Source of the DNA: JAGQTE01 sp964648005
Lineage (GTDB): Bacteria > Actinomycetota > Acidimicrobiia > Acidimicrobiales > Acidimicrobilacustridaceae
NCBI GenBank assembly: GCA_964648005.1
Contig: CAZYKR010000005.1
Span: 1-39,594, forward strand
DNA: 39,594 nt
Direction of reading: 5' to 3'
The translations under genes were made by a program, and so were the position numbers. A model generated the notes under the pieces. The model saw nothing but the letters and a program-made list of their open reading frames with translations, made no database searches and was not told the origin of the DNA. Shown in pieces: positions 24,484 to 32,787 of this stretch (position 1 is its first letter; each line of letters starts with the position of its first letter).

Positions 24484-24582
24484 CCGTCCCAGCCCGTACC
24501 GTTGAGTCCCTGTTTGTGCAGGTCAGGGCAGTTTTCGCGAGGCGGTCGGTACCAGCCGGTCACAGACCGTCCCATCCCGTAC
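24484..24582 (+). repeat. Pair of 16-bp direct repeats beside the att-like site
   Basis: CCGTCCCAGCCCGTAC (24484-24499) and CCGTCCCATCCCGTAC (24567-24582) differ at one base and lie 12 and 95 nt inside the att-like core. They could be arm-type integrase binding sites. The stretch 24445-24722 holds no gene; a 10-bp unit TTGTCATCAG is repeated about three times at 24713-24735. Confidence 0.5.
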
Positions 24583-24722
24583 AACCCCCTTTCCAGGACT
24601 TTCGCGTACAAATTGATGACAAGCCCGAGGGCGTGTCGGGCACAGGGCGGGGCCGCCGCCGGCGTGTAGCCACCGGCTCGGGTCTCCCCTCCGACACCCA
24701 GGCCCCTTGTCATCAGTTGTCA

Positions 24723-25632
24723 TCAGTTGTCATCACCGGCTTGCCAGGCGCTCGCCGACGGATCCCATATGAGCCTCTCTTCGGTGCCGTCGAGGATGGG
24801 GTCGGCGAACTCGACGAGGGAGTCGATGAGATCGTCGATGCGTTCGGGGGCTTCGTCCTCGAGCTTCTGCTTGGTTCGCCAGGCCGCCCATCTCGGCTGC
24901 GCGACCGCGCCGTAGCCGCCGAGGACGGCGCGCAACGGGGCGAGCGTCGCCTGCCGGTAGTCGGCAACCACCCGAGTCGAGGCGACGAGCTGGTCACCTG
25001 GAAGGGCATGGGACCGGACGATCCGGTGCAGATCGACGAAGTCTCGCCACCGGGTGTTGGCCGTACCGCGCTGGACCGCGGTGACGAGCTTCTCCGCGAT
25101 GACCATCTCGACCGAATAGCCGAGCACGTCGATGGTGCCGCCGAGGATCCGCGGCACGGCGATCGTTTCCGGCGCGGGTTGGATCGGATCGCCCACGTTG
25201 ACGTCGACGTGGAAGCTCACCCGTGCGCTCGCGAGCGTGGCTGGCAGCGAGATCCTCACTCCCGTGTAGCCCGCGCTCTCCTCGCGGATCGTCTCGGCGG
25301 TCGCCTGGTCCGTCGCGATGGCGAGACCGTCGTCGATCTCGATGGACGCGATCTCGACGATCGCCTCGGTGACGGTCTCGATCGCATTGTCGAGCTGAAG
25401 ACCGGCGAGGTCCACGTCACGGGTGGGGCGACGCTCGTCGAAGGCGGCGAGGAGGACACCTCCCTTGAGGACGAATCGCTCGCGGTGCGCTGACCTGCTG
25501 AGCCGTTCGAGGAACCCTTCGAGCGCGTACAACGTGAGGTACTCGTCGACCGGACGCCCGTCGGCGTTCGCCCCGCGCTCGAAGGTCGAGGAACGCCCTG
25601 CCGTCGACCGTCGCTCTCGTCGGGCGCGTCAC
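24723..25632 (-). pseudogene. abiEii: AbiEii-type nucleotidyltransferase toxin, frameshifted near the N-terminus
   Basis: GTG 25632 overlaps the antitoxin stop (GTGA) and opens TRPTRATVDGRAFLDLRA. At a run of four C on the plus strand (25571-25574) the frame shifts; deleting one base restores RANADGRPVDEYLTLYALEG and the rest, open to 24723. The main part has the nucleotidyltransferase core (FVLKGGVLLAAF, RRPTRDVDLAG with the acidic pair) and EMVIAEKLVTAVQRG, TRWRDFVDLHRI of AbiEii/type IV toxins. Restored length is about 302 aa, normal for the family. With the indel the toxin would not be made from its proper start, unless a TTG at 25532 is used, giving 269 aa that still includes the core. 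Could be decay, phase variation or a sequencing error. Confidence 0.85.
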
Positions 25633-26216
25633 AGCAGGATCTGCAGCGCCGAGCGGATGGGTTCGGCCGCCCTGGGGCCCATCTTGGCGGCCAGGGCGAG
25701 CAGCTGTGAGGGCTGGCTACCTGGACGGCGCAGCCACCGCTTCAGCGCTTCGACCGCCTGCTCACTCCCCTCCAGGTGACGGATCCGGAAGGCGTCGCAG
25801 ATCGAGCGCTCGGCCGAGTAGATGCCGATCCGGTAGCCGGCGCCGACGTCGAGGTCTTCGCGGCCGAGGTCGAAGGTCTTCGGGTCGAACTTGTGCCAGG
25901 TGATCGGAGCCGACGTGGCTGGCGTCCGGGTCCCCCGCGGAAGGGCGAGGTCGATCGTCGCCGGGATCTCGTCGGTGAGGTCGTGACGGGCGAGCGCGCT
26001 GGTGAGACACATCGTCGCCCGTTCGGAGCGAAAGGCGACCTCGATGAGGTCCGGATCGGCGTCCAGCGTCGTCGTGCTGAAGAGCCCGCGACCGATCTTC
26101 TCGATCGCGCCTTGCTCGCTCAGATTGCGGAGCTGGCGGTCCGACAGCCCGTGCCGACGGGCGTCGGTGTAGCTGAACAGCTCCGGGAGCTCCGAGGGAA
26201 GGGCGGCCGTACCCAC
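25629..26216 (-). CDS. abiEi: AbiEi-type antitoxin/transcriptional repressor
   Basis: 195 aa from GTG 26216, chosen because a good promoter ends 7 nt before it; a TTG at 26267 lies upstream of that promoter and is unlikely. N-terminal winged helix at about residues 8-55 (LPELFSYTDARRHGLSDRQL, NLSEQGAIEKIGRGLFS) and the AbiEi C-terminal domain (TSALARHDLTDEIPATIDLA, RIGIYSAERSICDAFRIRHL). In known AbiE systems this protein represses its own operon by binding inverted repeats and neutralises the toxin without direct contact. Two dyads overlap the promoter here, as expected. Confidence 0.88.
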   Translation of the reverse strand: MGTAALPSELPELFSYTDARRHGLSDRQLRNLSEQGAIEKIGRGLFSTTTLDADPDLIEVAFRSERATMCLTSALARHDLTDEIPATIDLALPRGTRTPATSAPITWHKFDPKTFDLGREDLDVGAGYRIGIYSAERSICDAFRIRHLEGSEQAVEALKRWLRRPGSQPSQLLALAAKMGPRAAEPIRSALQILL

Positions 26217-26223
26217 GGAGGAA

Positions 26224-26252
26224 ATCGTATCCAGATACTCGCCATATGGCAA
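26224..26252 (-). promoter_or_regulatory. abiE promoter with two overlapping dyads
   Basis: Minus strand: TTGCCA (26252-26247), 17-nt spacer, TACGAT (26229-26224), 7 nt, GTG 26216. GCCATATGGC (26241-26250) is a perfect palindrome over the -35; GTATC-CA-GATAC (26227-26238) is an inverted repeat over the -10. Likely operator for AbiEi. Confidence 0.7.
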
Positions 26253-26338
26253 CGTTTTCCGTCGCAACCCCTTTTGCCCCGGGCAATCGCGCCCCTGGCC
26301 CGGCGTAGCGTTCGATTGACGAGCCGAAGGAGACCGAC

Positions 26339-26707
26339 ATGCCTAGCCCGTCCCTCATCGCTGCCTTCGACGCTGCGCAACAGCGGCACGCCGAGGCGGT
26401 CGTCGGTCTCGTCCTGCTGCTCATCGAGATGGCCCTGACCACGATCGCAGAGGTGCTCCCGGGGGCCACGGTCCTCGAGACCGAGGGCGAGATGAACGAG
26501 GACTGGCTCTTCACGCTCCGAATACAGCGTGTGCTCGGCACGGACGGGGCCGTGCTCTACGACATCGGCATCGGCCATGACGACCCGGAGGTCGAGACCC
26601 GCATCGACGAGGTCGGCTTCGAGTACCTCGACCTCCTCCTGGACCTCACCGGCGACGACTACCTCGGGAGGAAGACGGTCTCGTGGCCGATCGGAGCAGG
26701 CCCGTGA
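26339..26707 (+). CDS. Small acidic protein of unknown function
   Basis: 122 aa; ATG 26339 follows AAGGAGA at a good distance. One long helix is likely near the start (AVVGLVLLLIEMALTTIAEV), then beta-type LFTLRIQRVLG and an acidic C-terminus (EVGFEYLDLLLDLTGDDYLG). Not recognised. Just after its stop an out-of-frame stretch to 26790 reads NEYGLRAIYTDIEEVEPQPL, which looks like protein and may be a lost C-terminal extension. Divergent from abiEi. Confidence 0.6.
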   Translation: MPSPSLIAAFDAAQQRHAEAVVGLVLLLIEMALTTIAEVLPGATVLETEGEMNEDWLFTLRIQRVLGTDGAVLYDIGIGHDDPEVETRIDEVGFEYLDLLLDLTGDDYLGRKTVSWPIGAGP

Positions 26708-26796
26708 TGTCCGGGGAGCGCTGACCAACGAGTACGGCCTCCGGGCGATCTACACCGACATCGAAGAAGTCGAGCCACAGCCGCTGTAGCGGCGCC

Positions 26797-27057
26797 TCAC
26801 TCCCCCGCCGCGAACGAGCGAAGGCGGTCGGCCAGCGCCCGGCACCGTTCGATCTCGGAGATGGTGTCCCTCTCCTCGCCGGTCGGTTCGGGTCGGTCCT
26901 CCCACAGCAATTCGTCGTCGCTCGGGAGAAGGACGGCGCCGCTGTGCCTCCAGGTGGGTTCGCTGAGCTGCCAGTACTCGTGGCTGTCGAGCGCCTCGAT
27001 GATGCGCCAGATGTCCTCGCTGGCGAGCGGCACGTCGTGGCGTTCCGGGCTGGTCAT
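26797..27057 (-). CDS. Small protein of unknown function next to the helicase gene
   Basis: 86 aa from ATG 27057. Text: MTSPERHDVPLASEDIWRII, EALDSHEYWQLSEPTWRHSG and a charged C-terminal helix (RCRALADRLRSFAAGE). No family recognised. It is divergent from the helicase (104 nt apart) and could share its regulation. Confidence 0.6.
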   Translation of the reverse strand: MTSPERHDVPLASEDIWRIIEALDSHEYWQLSEPTWRHSGAVLLPSDDELLWEDRPEPTGEERDTISEIERCRALADRLRSFAAGE

Positions 27058-27160
27058 CGCGCCATGGTCTCGAGTCCCGGTCGCAGGCGCCAGCCTTCCG
27101 GACTGCGCCGACCGAACCGGATTGCCGGGATGAAGCGTCGCCGTGCGCCAGAATCGAAGG

Positions 27161-30100
27161 ATGGTGGGCGAGGGGGCGGACGATCTGCAGCCAGGTCTGT
27201 ACGACACGGTCCTCAGCCAGGCGCTCGCCGATCAGCTCAGTGGTCTCGACGCCAGGCGGTTGCGGGCCAAGCTCGCTGAGGTCGAACCGGCCGAGCTCCC
27301 CGACCGGATCGCCGAGATCATCGCTGACTGGACCCGTGATGTGGTCGGCGCCGCCTCGACGGCAGACCGCCACGACACCGCGGTAGCGCTCGCCACCGAG
27401 GTGCTGGACCTGTTCATCGACCGCTACGCGATCGAGGGAGGTGCCGGTTCGCAGCTGGCGCCGAACCTGCAGCGCCTCGTCGCCGTCGAGGCGCTGGCTC
27501 CCACCGGCGAGCCGATGACCATCGCTCGCCCGCTCACGCCGCTGCGCGACACCGTGCTGATGACGAACGCACGTGACCAGCCGACGGTCGGTCGGGAGAT
27601 CGTGGCGGAGATCGAATCGGCCGACCGCATCGATCTCGTGCTCGCCTTCATCCGCTGGACGGGGGTGCGCGACCTGTTACCTGCGCTCCGCCGGCACACC
27701 GAGGCCGGCAAGCCGCTGCGGGTCATCACCACCACTTACACCGGCAGCACCGAGCTGCGCGCGCTTCAGGCGCTCGTCGACGTCGGCGCCGAGGTGAAGG
27801 TCTCCTATGACACAGCCAGCACGCGGCTCCATGCCAAGGCGTGGTGCTTCCACCGGGCCACCGGGTTCTCAACCGTCTACATCGGATCGTCCAACCTCAC
27901 GTTCTCGGCGCAGGTCACCGGACGGGAGTGGAACGTCCGGGCATCCGAGCGCCGCAACTCCGACCTGATCGCGACCTTCGACCGGGTCTTCGAGACCTAC
28001 TGGGCCGATCCACACTTCGAGCCGTTCGACGCCGCGCAGTTCGCCGACGCGACCGCGAGGGAAGTCGACGACTCCATCGCCACGCCCTTCACCATCGAGC
28101 CCTACCCGTTCCAGCGTCAGATCCTCGAGCAACTCGAAGTGGAACGCCGCCGTGGCCGGAACCACAACCTGGTCGTCGCCGCCACGGGCACAGGCAAGAC
28201 CGTGGTCGCCGCCCTCGACTACCGGCAGCTCCGCAGCCGGCTCGACCGGTCCCGGCTGCTGTTCGTCGCACACCGCAAGGAGATCCTCGAGACCTCGCGG
28301 ACCACGTTCCGCCATGTGCTGCAGGACGGAAGCTTCGGCGAGCTCTGGGTCGGCGGCGAGAAGCCACAGCACTGGGACCACGTATTCGCCTCGATCCAGT
28401 CGCTGTCAGCTGGTGACCTCGAAGGGCTCGACCCCGAGCAGTTCGACGTGGTGATCGTGGACGAGTTCCACCACGCCGCCGCGACCACCTACTCGACGCT
28501 GCTCGACCACCTCCGGCCGACGCATCTCCTCGGTCTGACCGCGACGCCCGAACGGACCGATGCCCTCGACATCCTCCGCTGGTTCGACGGTCGCATGGCC
28601 GTCGAACTGCGGCTGTGGGACGCGTTGGAGCAAGACCTGCTCTCGCCGTTCCACTACTACGGCATCCACGACGGCACCGACCTCCGCCACGTCACCTGGC
28701 GGCGAGGCCGCGGCTACGACACCGCCGAGCTGACCAACGTCTACACCGGCGACGACCTGTGGGTCGGCAAGGTCCTCGCTGCGGTCCGCGACAAGGTGGG
28801 CGACCCTCAGGCCATGCGGGCCCTCGGCTTCGGCGTGAGCATCGCCCACTGCGAGTTCCTCGCCGATCGCTTCAACCGGGCCGGCATCACCGCCCGCGCC
28901 GTATCGGCCAACAGCCCCACCAGCGAACGCGACGATGCCCTCCGGGCGCTCGCGTCGGGCGAGGTCCAGATCCTGTTCTCGGTCGACCTGTTCAACGAGG
29001 GCATCGACGTTCCCGCCATCGACGTCGTGCTCATGCTCCGGCCCACCGAGAGCGCGACCGTGTTCCTGCAGCAGCTGGGCCGGGGGCTGCGGCGGAGCCA
29101 TGGCAAGGACGTCCTCACCGTCCTCGACTTCGTCGGCCACCAGACCAAGACCTTCCGGTTCGACCTTCGCTATCGCCGCATGCTCGGCCGGACCCGTCGA
29201 GAGATCGAGCGCGACGTCGACGAGGACTTCCCCTACCTCCCCGCCGGCTGCCAGGTGAAGCTCGACCCCGTCGCCAAGAAGATCGTCCTCGACAACATCC
29301 GCACCGCCCTCCCCACCCGCTGGCCCGAGCGCGTGCGCGAGCTACGGGAACTCGGCGACGTTTCCCTGCCGACCTACCTCCACGAGACCGGCCTCGAACT
29401 CGACGACGTCTACCAGGGCAATCACACCTTCACCGAGATGCGCCGGGCCGCCGGGATCCTGACTACCGCCGCATCCGCTGACGAAGACCGACTCGGCCGA
29501 GGGCTGGGGCGTCTGCTGCACCTGGACGACCTCGACCGCATCGAGACCTACGGCGCACTTCTCAGCGGACAGCAGCCAGTCCTCGAGCGGGACCTCGATG
29601 AGCGGCAGGTCCGCCAACTCAACGGCCTGCTCCTGACCCTCCTCGGACCCAAGAAGGGCGAGTTCACCTCACTCGACGACGCGACTCGCCACCTGTGGTC
29701 ACACGAAGCGACCCGTGCCGAGCTGCTCGAGTTGCTGCCGCTCCTCGACGACCAGGTGAGTCATCTCCACGTTCCACTCGGGTTGCTACAACCAATCCCG
29801 CTCCAGACCCACGCCACCTACACCCGCGAGGAAGTGCTCGCCGGGTTCGGCGCCTCCACCGTGACGGCGCCCCTCCCGCTCCAGACCGGGGTGTACTGGC
29901 ACGAGCCCAGCCAGACCGACCTGTTCTTCGTCACACTGCAGAAGACCGAGAAGCACTACTCCCCAACGACCCGCTATCGCGACTTCGCCATCAGCGACCG
30001 ACTGTTCCACTGGGAGTCTCAGTCGACCACGACGTCGGTGAGTGCAATGGGCCAGCGCTACATCAACCACGAGCCGAGCGGCACCAACGTCGTGCTCTTC

Positions 30101-30268
30101 GTCCGTTCCGGCCGCACCGACGTCAACGGCCGCACGCGGCCCTACTTCTGCGCAGGTCGGGCGCGCTACATCGAGCACCGCTCGGAGCGGCCGATGCAGA
30201 TCACCTGGGAGCTGCACGACCCACTCCCCGGCGACGTCTTCAGCACGTTCCGCGCCGCCGTCGCGTAA
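27161..30268 (+). CDS. PLD-like / DEAD-box helicase / DUF3427 fusion protein
   Basis: 1035 aa from ATG 27161 (CAGAAT 6 nt upstream; GTG 27143 is an alternative). Approximate domains: helical N-terminus 1-110; PLD-like phosphodiesterase 130-290 with RLHAKAWCFHR and YIGSSNLTFSA (HxK plus following Asn); SF2 helicase 300-700 with Walker A VAATGTGKT at about 339, DEFHH at about 433, LGLTATPERTD at about 456 and motif VI QQLGRGLRR at about 636; a helical linker; DUF3427 from about 870 (TGVYWHEPSQTDLFFVTLQK, HYSPTTRYRDFAISDRLFHW, HEPSGTNVVLFVR). All helicase and PLD key residues are present. ATP-driven DNA or RNA remodelling with nuclease activity is inferred; such fusions are common in defence islands. 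Confidence 0.9.
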   Translation: MVGEGADDLQPGLYDTVLSQALADQLSGLDARRLRAKLAEVEPAELPDRIAEIIADWTRDVVGAASTADRHDTAVALATEVLDLFIDRYAIEGGAGSQLAPNLQRLVAVEALAPTGEPMTIARPLTPLRDTVLMTNARDQPTVGREIVAEIESADRIDLVLAFIRWTGVRDLLPALRRHTEAGKPLRVITTTYTGSTELRALQALVDVGAEVKVSYDTASTRLHAKAWCFHRATGFSTVYIGSSNLTFSAQVTGREWNVRASERRNSDLIATFDRVFETYWADPHFEPFDAAQFADATAREVDDSIATPFTIEPYPFQRQILEQLEVERRRGRNHNLVVAATGTGKTVVAALDYRQLRSRLDRSRLLFVAHRKEILETSRTTFRHVLQDGSFGELWVGGEKPQHWDHVFASIQSLSAGDLEGLDPEQFDVVIVDEFHHAAATTYSTLLDHLRPTHLLGLTATPERTDALDILRWFDGRMAVELRLWDALEQDLLSPFHYYGIHDGTDLRHVTWRRGRGYDTAELTNVYTGDDLWVGKVLAAVRDKVGDPQAMRALGFGVSIAHCEFLADRFNRAGITARAVSANSPTSERDDALRALASGEVQILFSVDLFNEGIDVPAIDVVLMLRPTESATVFLQQLGRGLRRSHGKDVLTVLDFVGHQTKTFRFDLRYRRMLGRTRREIERDVDEDFPYLPAGCQVKLDPVAKKIVLDNIRTALPTRWPERVRELRELGDVSLPTYLHETGLELDDVYQGNHTFTEMRRAAGILTTAASADEDRLGRGLGRLLHLDDLDRIETYGALLSGQQPVLERDLDERQVRQLNGLLLTLLGPKKGEFTSLDDATRHLWSHEATRAELLELLPLLDDQVSHLHVPLGLLQPIPLQTHATYTREEVLAGFGASTVTAPLPLQTGVYWHEPSQTDLFFVTLQKTEKHYSPTTRYRDFAISDRLFHWESQSTTTSVSAMGQRYINHEPSGTNVVLFVRSGRTDVNGRTRPYFCAGRARYIEHRSERPMQITWELHDPLPGDVFSTFRAAVA

Positions 30269-30282
30269 CCCGGTGGGGGTTC

Positions 30283-30339
30283 GTGTCGGAGGGGGGACTT
30301 CGACGGTTACCCCACGACAGCTCGGGAGGGGCGAGTACC
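30283..30339 (+). repeat. att-like core plus 54-bp direct repeat, copy 1
   Basis: 30283-30300 is an exact 18-nt match to the tRNA-Leu 3' end (33929-33946). The 54 bp from 30286 recur at 31238-31291 with about ten mismatches. It lies 14 nt after the helicase stop. Confidence 0.7.
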
Positions 30340-30396
30340 AAGTCGCATGAAGGTCGCGATCGTCCAATCCAACGCAATGGACTCACGTGGACGTCA

Positions 30397-30408
30397 TAGC
30401 CTGGCCCG
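30397..30408 (+). promoter_or_regulatory. -10 element and leaderless start of the CxxC/DGHHK gene
   Basis: TAGCCT (30397-30402), 6 nt, GTG 30409. The stretch TAGCCTGGCCCGGTGTTG is identical at 19865-19882 and nearly so before the gene at 32660 on the minus strand. Confidence 0.55.
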
Positions 30409-31227
30409 GTGTTGATCGCCGCTGGACCCGCTCGGACACTGGGAACCGACTCTCCCCGCTTGGTGTTTGGCGAAGAGGCGAAGCCGGCGGGCGCCTGGGC
30501 AGGCCGCCGGCTGCTGCAGCTCGATGGCTCTCCCGCCTTCGAGCTGAGCTATTGGTGCGGCACGTGCCAGTTCCTCTTCCGGAGGCTCGAGGGCGCCAAG
30601 CAGACCGTATCGCCCGAGGACGCCGAAGGAACGCTACGCCGCGGCATTGACGCGATCGACGATGGACTGGCCAACACGTTCGGCACCCTGCTCGCTGCGG
30701 GCACGTACATCCCGGTGCTGCTCGAAGTCCTGCCCGAACTGGTCCTGCCTGCAGCACCGGACGACTACTTCTCCGTCGAGCAGGTGGCCACTTGGGGCGT
30801 CGAGCCGTTCTGGGGCCTTCCGGAGTACCCCAGGACGCCCTACTACCGGACGTTCCAGACCGCTGTCGACGCCGAGGCGCACCTGTTCGAGTTCGTCGTC
30901 CCCATGGTTCCGCCGACCTGGAACGAATCCAGGCGCGTCGACTCCTACAAAGCCGCCCTGCGTGAAGGCTCCCGGCCAACTGCGGTCGCCGTGTCGACGC
31001 TCGACGTCTGCGAGCCAGCCACCGACCTCGGCAAAGACGTGTACGCGCACTGGGGACTCACGCACTTCCTCCTCGATGGCCACCACAAGGTCCAAGCCGC
31101 ATCGGAGGCAGGCGCGCCGATCACGCTGCTCTCACTCATCGGACTCGACGCGTCGCTCGCGGACCCCGAACAAATCGACACAGCAGTTCGTGCCCGAGGC
31201 CGCCCCGTGAGCCCCCGCCTGACTTGA
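30409..31227 (+). CDS. CxxC/DGHHK protein of unknown function, linked to the helicase
   Basis: 272 aa. The N-terminal part (LVFGEEAKPAGAWAGRRLLQ, FELSYWCGTCQFLFRR) holds Cys50-x-x-Cys53, perhaps a zinc or redox site. The C-terminal half has AVSTLDVCEPA and HWGLTHFLLDGHHKVQAASE; LLDGHHK at 221-227 resembles the DGHHR loop of ParB/sulfiredoxin-like domains, which bind nucleotides or act as nucleases/NTPases. I cannot assign a named family. It lies 140 nt after the helicase, the same strand, and a 5' fragment of a paralogue also lies beside a helicase relic at 19.9 kb. A function together with the helicase is inferred. Confidence 0.75.
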   Translation: MLIAAGPARTLGTDSPRLVFGEEAKPAGAWAGRRLLQLDGSPAFELSYWCGTCQFLFRRLEGAKQTVSPEDAEGTLRRGIDAIDDGLANTFGTLLAAGTYIPVLLEVLPELVLPAAPDDYFSVEQVATWGVEPFWGLPEYPRTPYYRTFQTAVDAEAHLFEFVVPMVPPTWNESRRVDSYKAALREGSRPTAVAVSTLDVCEPATDLGKDVYAHWGLTHFLLDGHHKVQAASEAGAPITLLSLIGLDASLADPEQIDTAVRARGRPVSPRLT

Positions 31228-31237
31228 ACCCCACGAG

Positions 31238-31291
31238 TCGGAGGTATGACTTCGACGCCTACCCCACGACCACTCGGGACGGGTCAGTACC
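31238..31291 (+). repeat. 54-bp direct repeat, copy 2
   Basis: TCGGAGG...ACTTCGACG, TACCCCACGAC and CTCGGGA blocks are shared with 30286-30339. Just before it, 31221-31235 reads GACTTGAACCCCACG, close to the tRNA T-arm. The 91 nt between genes contain nothing else. Confidence 0.65.
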
Positions 31292-31318
31292 CGGCAGCCT
31301 GAGTCGGGTCCATGCTGT

Positions 31319-31735
31319 TCAGGCGTCTTCCATCGCCGCTTCGAACCAGCGGCGTAGCCGGCTGACTTGTTCATCGTGGCCGAGGTCGACATCGAACGCC
31401 GCGAAGCGGAACCAGCCGGGTCCGGCTTCGACGACGCGTTCGCCGTCCTGTGCGGCGGCCGCGTCCAGGTGGCGAGGAAGCCGTACGTAGAGATCGGTCA
31501 TTCCGACCGCCGCGCCACGGATCAGACCTGATCGATCGACCACCACGACGAAGGGGAAGTCGCCATCTGGTTCCCACATCGTCAACGGAAGCGGACGGAC
31601 GACGTCGGCGAGACGTTCAGCAAGGTCTCCGTGGGCGGATGTGCATCGGCTCAGCCATTCCACTGCTGCCCGGTTATCGGGGTGCGGGAACGTCTTGAGC
31701 AGCAGTCGATGAAGTTGCTCGGCGGGTGTGCTCAT
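31319..31735 (-). CDS. Small protein of unknown function in the island
   Basis: 138 aa from ATG 31735. MSTPAEQLHRLLLKTFPHPD, NRAAVEWLSRC, then a beta-rich middle (MWEPDGDFPFVVVVDRSGLI, GMTDLYVRLP) and a C-terminal amphipathic helix (HDEQVSRLRRWFEAAMEDA). No signal peptide, no membrane helix, no catalytic motif recognised. Its size and the SUKH gene next door suggest an immunity-type protein, which is a guess from context. Confidence 0.6.
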   Translation of the reverse strand: MSTPAEQLHRLLLKTFPHPDNRAAVEWLSRCTSAHGDLAERLADVVRPLPLTMWEPDGDFPFVVVVDRSGLIRGAAVGMTDLYVRLPRHLDAAAAQDGERVVEAGPGWFRFAAFDVDLGHDEQVSRLRRWFEAAMEDA

Positions 31736-31799
31736 GGCGAGGACCTGCTCGACATCGATGGCGCTTGTCGACGGACTCGACCGCACCTGGCCACTGCGC

Positions 31800-32660
31800 T
31801 CACGACCGTGTCCAGAACGAGCCGCTCGCAATCGCGGCCACGAACTCGGTGAGGGTCCCACCGGCGGGGAGTGCGTTGTCGGCATCGAGGTCCAGAAACG
31901 GCACGACTGCCCACTGCGCCGGATCGTGCCGGAAGTCGAGCACGTAGGCCTCGCCCGCACCGTTCGTGCCCACAATGACGAAACGGCGATCGCGCCATTC
32001 GTACGCCGCGTTTCGCGCTGGCAACTCCGTCACCGGATGCAGGATCAACCAGCTGCCGTCCTCATCGGTGCCACCACACGGGATACCCCCGTTGGCGCTC
32101 CCGCACTCGACGTAGAACGCCGACAAGTCGCTCGGCAGCCGAACACCGAGCTTCGACTCGGCCGCCGCGACTTCAGCCGCGCTGGCCGGCGGCCCCACAA
32201 CGATGGACCTCAAGGGCTGGGACGTCCCCTCATGAGGCGGGATCCCGAACACCCAGACGAGGTAGGGGCAATACCCGTCGGTTACCGCCGAGTCGTCGAT
32301 CGGGTGGTACCACTCGAGATGCACATGATCACCGCCCGGCTCGTCCGGCCGCAGTCGCCCGATGAGGTCGGCAAGCGACTCGGCGAGGTGCGCTCGGCGC
32401 TCCTCGCTGATGTCCACCTGGATCCGATCCTCATCGACGATCGTCGCTCGAAGCACATGCTGGCCAATGTCATCGATGGGCTCGTCGCCGTCGACCACGA
32501 CGACGTCGACCCAGAGCGTTCGATCGCTGTTCTCGATTCGGGCAAGCGGTCGACTGCCCGAATCGCACAGAAGCAAGGGAACCGCCGCCAACTCTTTCGG
32601 TGTACCCCAAACCGTGAGGCCGGGCCCACGCCACCCCTGCTTGATGACAGCCGTCAACAC
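31800..32660 (-). CDS. Two-domain protein with C-terminal SUKH (SMI1/KNR4) domain
   Basis: 286 aa from GTG 32660, with TAGCCT 6 nt upstream (leaderless). The C-terminal domain, about residues 160-283, is a SUKH/SMI1-KNR4 domain (AAAESKLGVRLPSDLSAFYV, ECGSANGGI, WRDRRFVIVGTNGAGEAYVL, WAVVPFLDLDADN, GTLTEFVAAI). The N-terminal 150 residues (ELAAVPLLLCDSGSRPLARI, LWVDVVVVDGDEPIDDIG, DHVHLEWYHPIDDSAVTDGY) form a second domain I cannot name. SUKH proteins neutralise nuclease toxins in many bacteria; a fused second domain could be another immunity module. No toxin gene is nearby. Confidence 0.75.
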   Translation of the reverse strand: MLTAVIKQGWRGPGLTVWGTPKELAAVPLLLCDSGSRPLARIENSDRTLWVDVVVVDGDEPIDDIGQHVLRATIVDEDRIQVDISEERRAHLAESLADLIGRLRPDEPGGDHVHLEWYHPIDDSAVTDGYCPYLVWVFGIPPHEGTSQPLRSIVVGPPASAAEVAAAESKLGVRLPSDLSAFYVECGSANGGIPCGGTDEDGSWLILHPVTELPARNAAYEWRDRRFVIVGTNGAGEAYVLDFRHDPAQWAVVPFLDLDADNALPAGGTLTEFVAAIASGSFWTRS

Positions 32661-32787
32661 AGCGCCAGGCTAGGCGAGGGATCCAATCGCCAATCAGCCG
32701 ATTCCGGCAGGCGCTCGCAACCCTCAGGCCTCACACTCGCTCCCAATGCGGACGAACCCCGGCGGGTCGTCCATCGTTCGAGCGTCG

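Noticed and set aside
27161..30268. Helicase as part of a DISARM or type I restriction system
   Set aside because: No methyltransferase or DrmA/DrmB-like gene is nearby, and the PLD, helicase and DUF3427 parts are on one chain.
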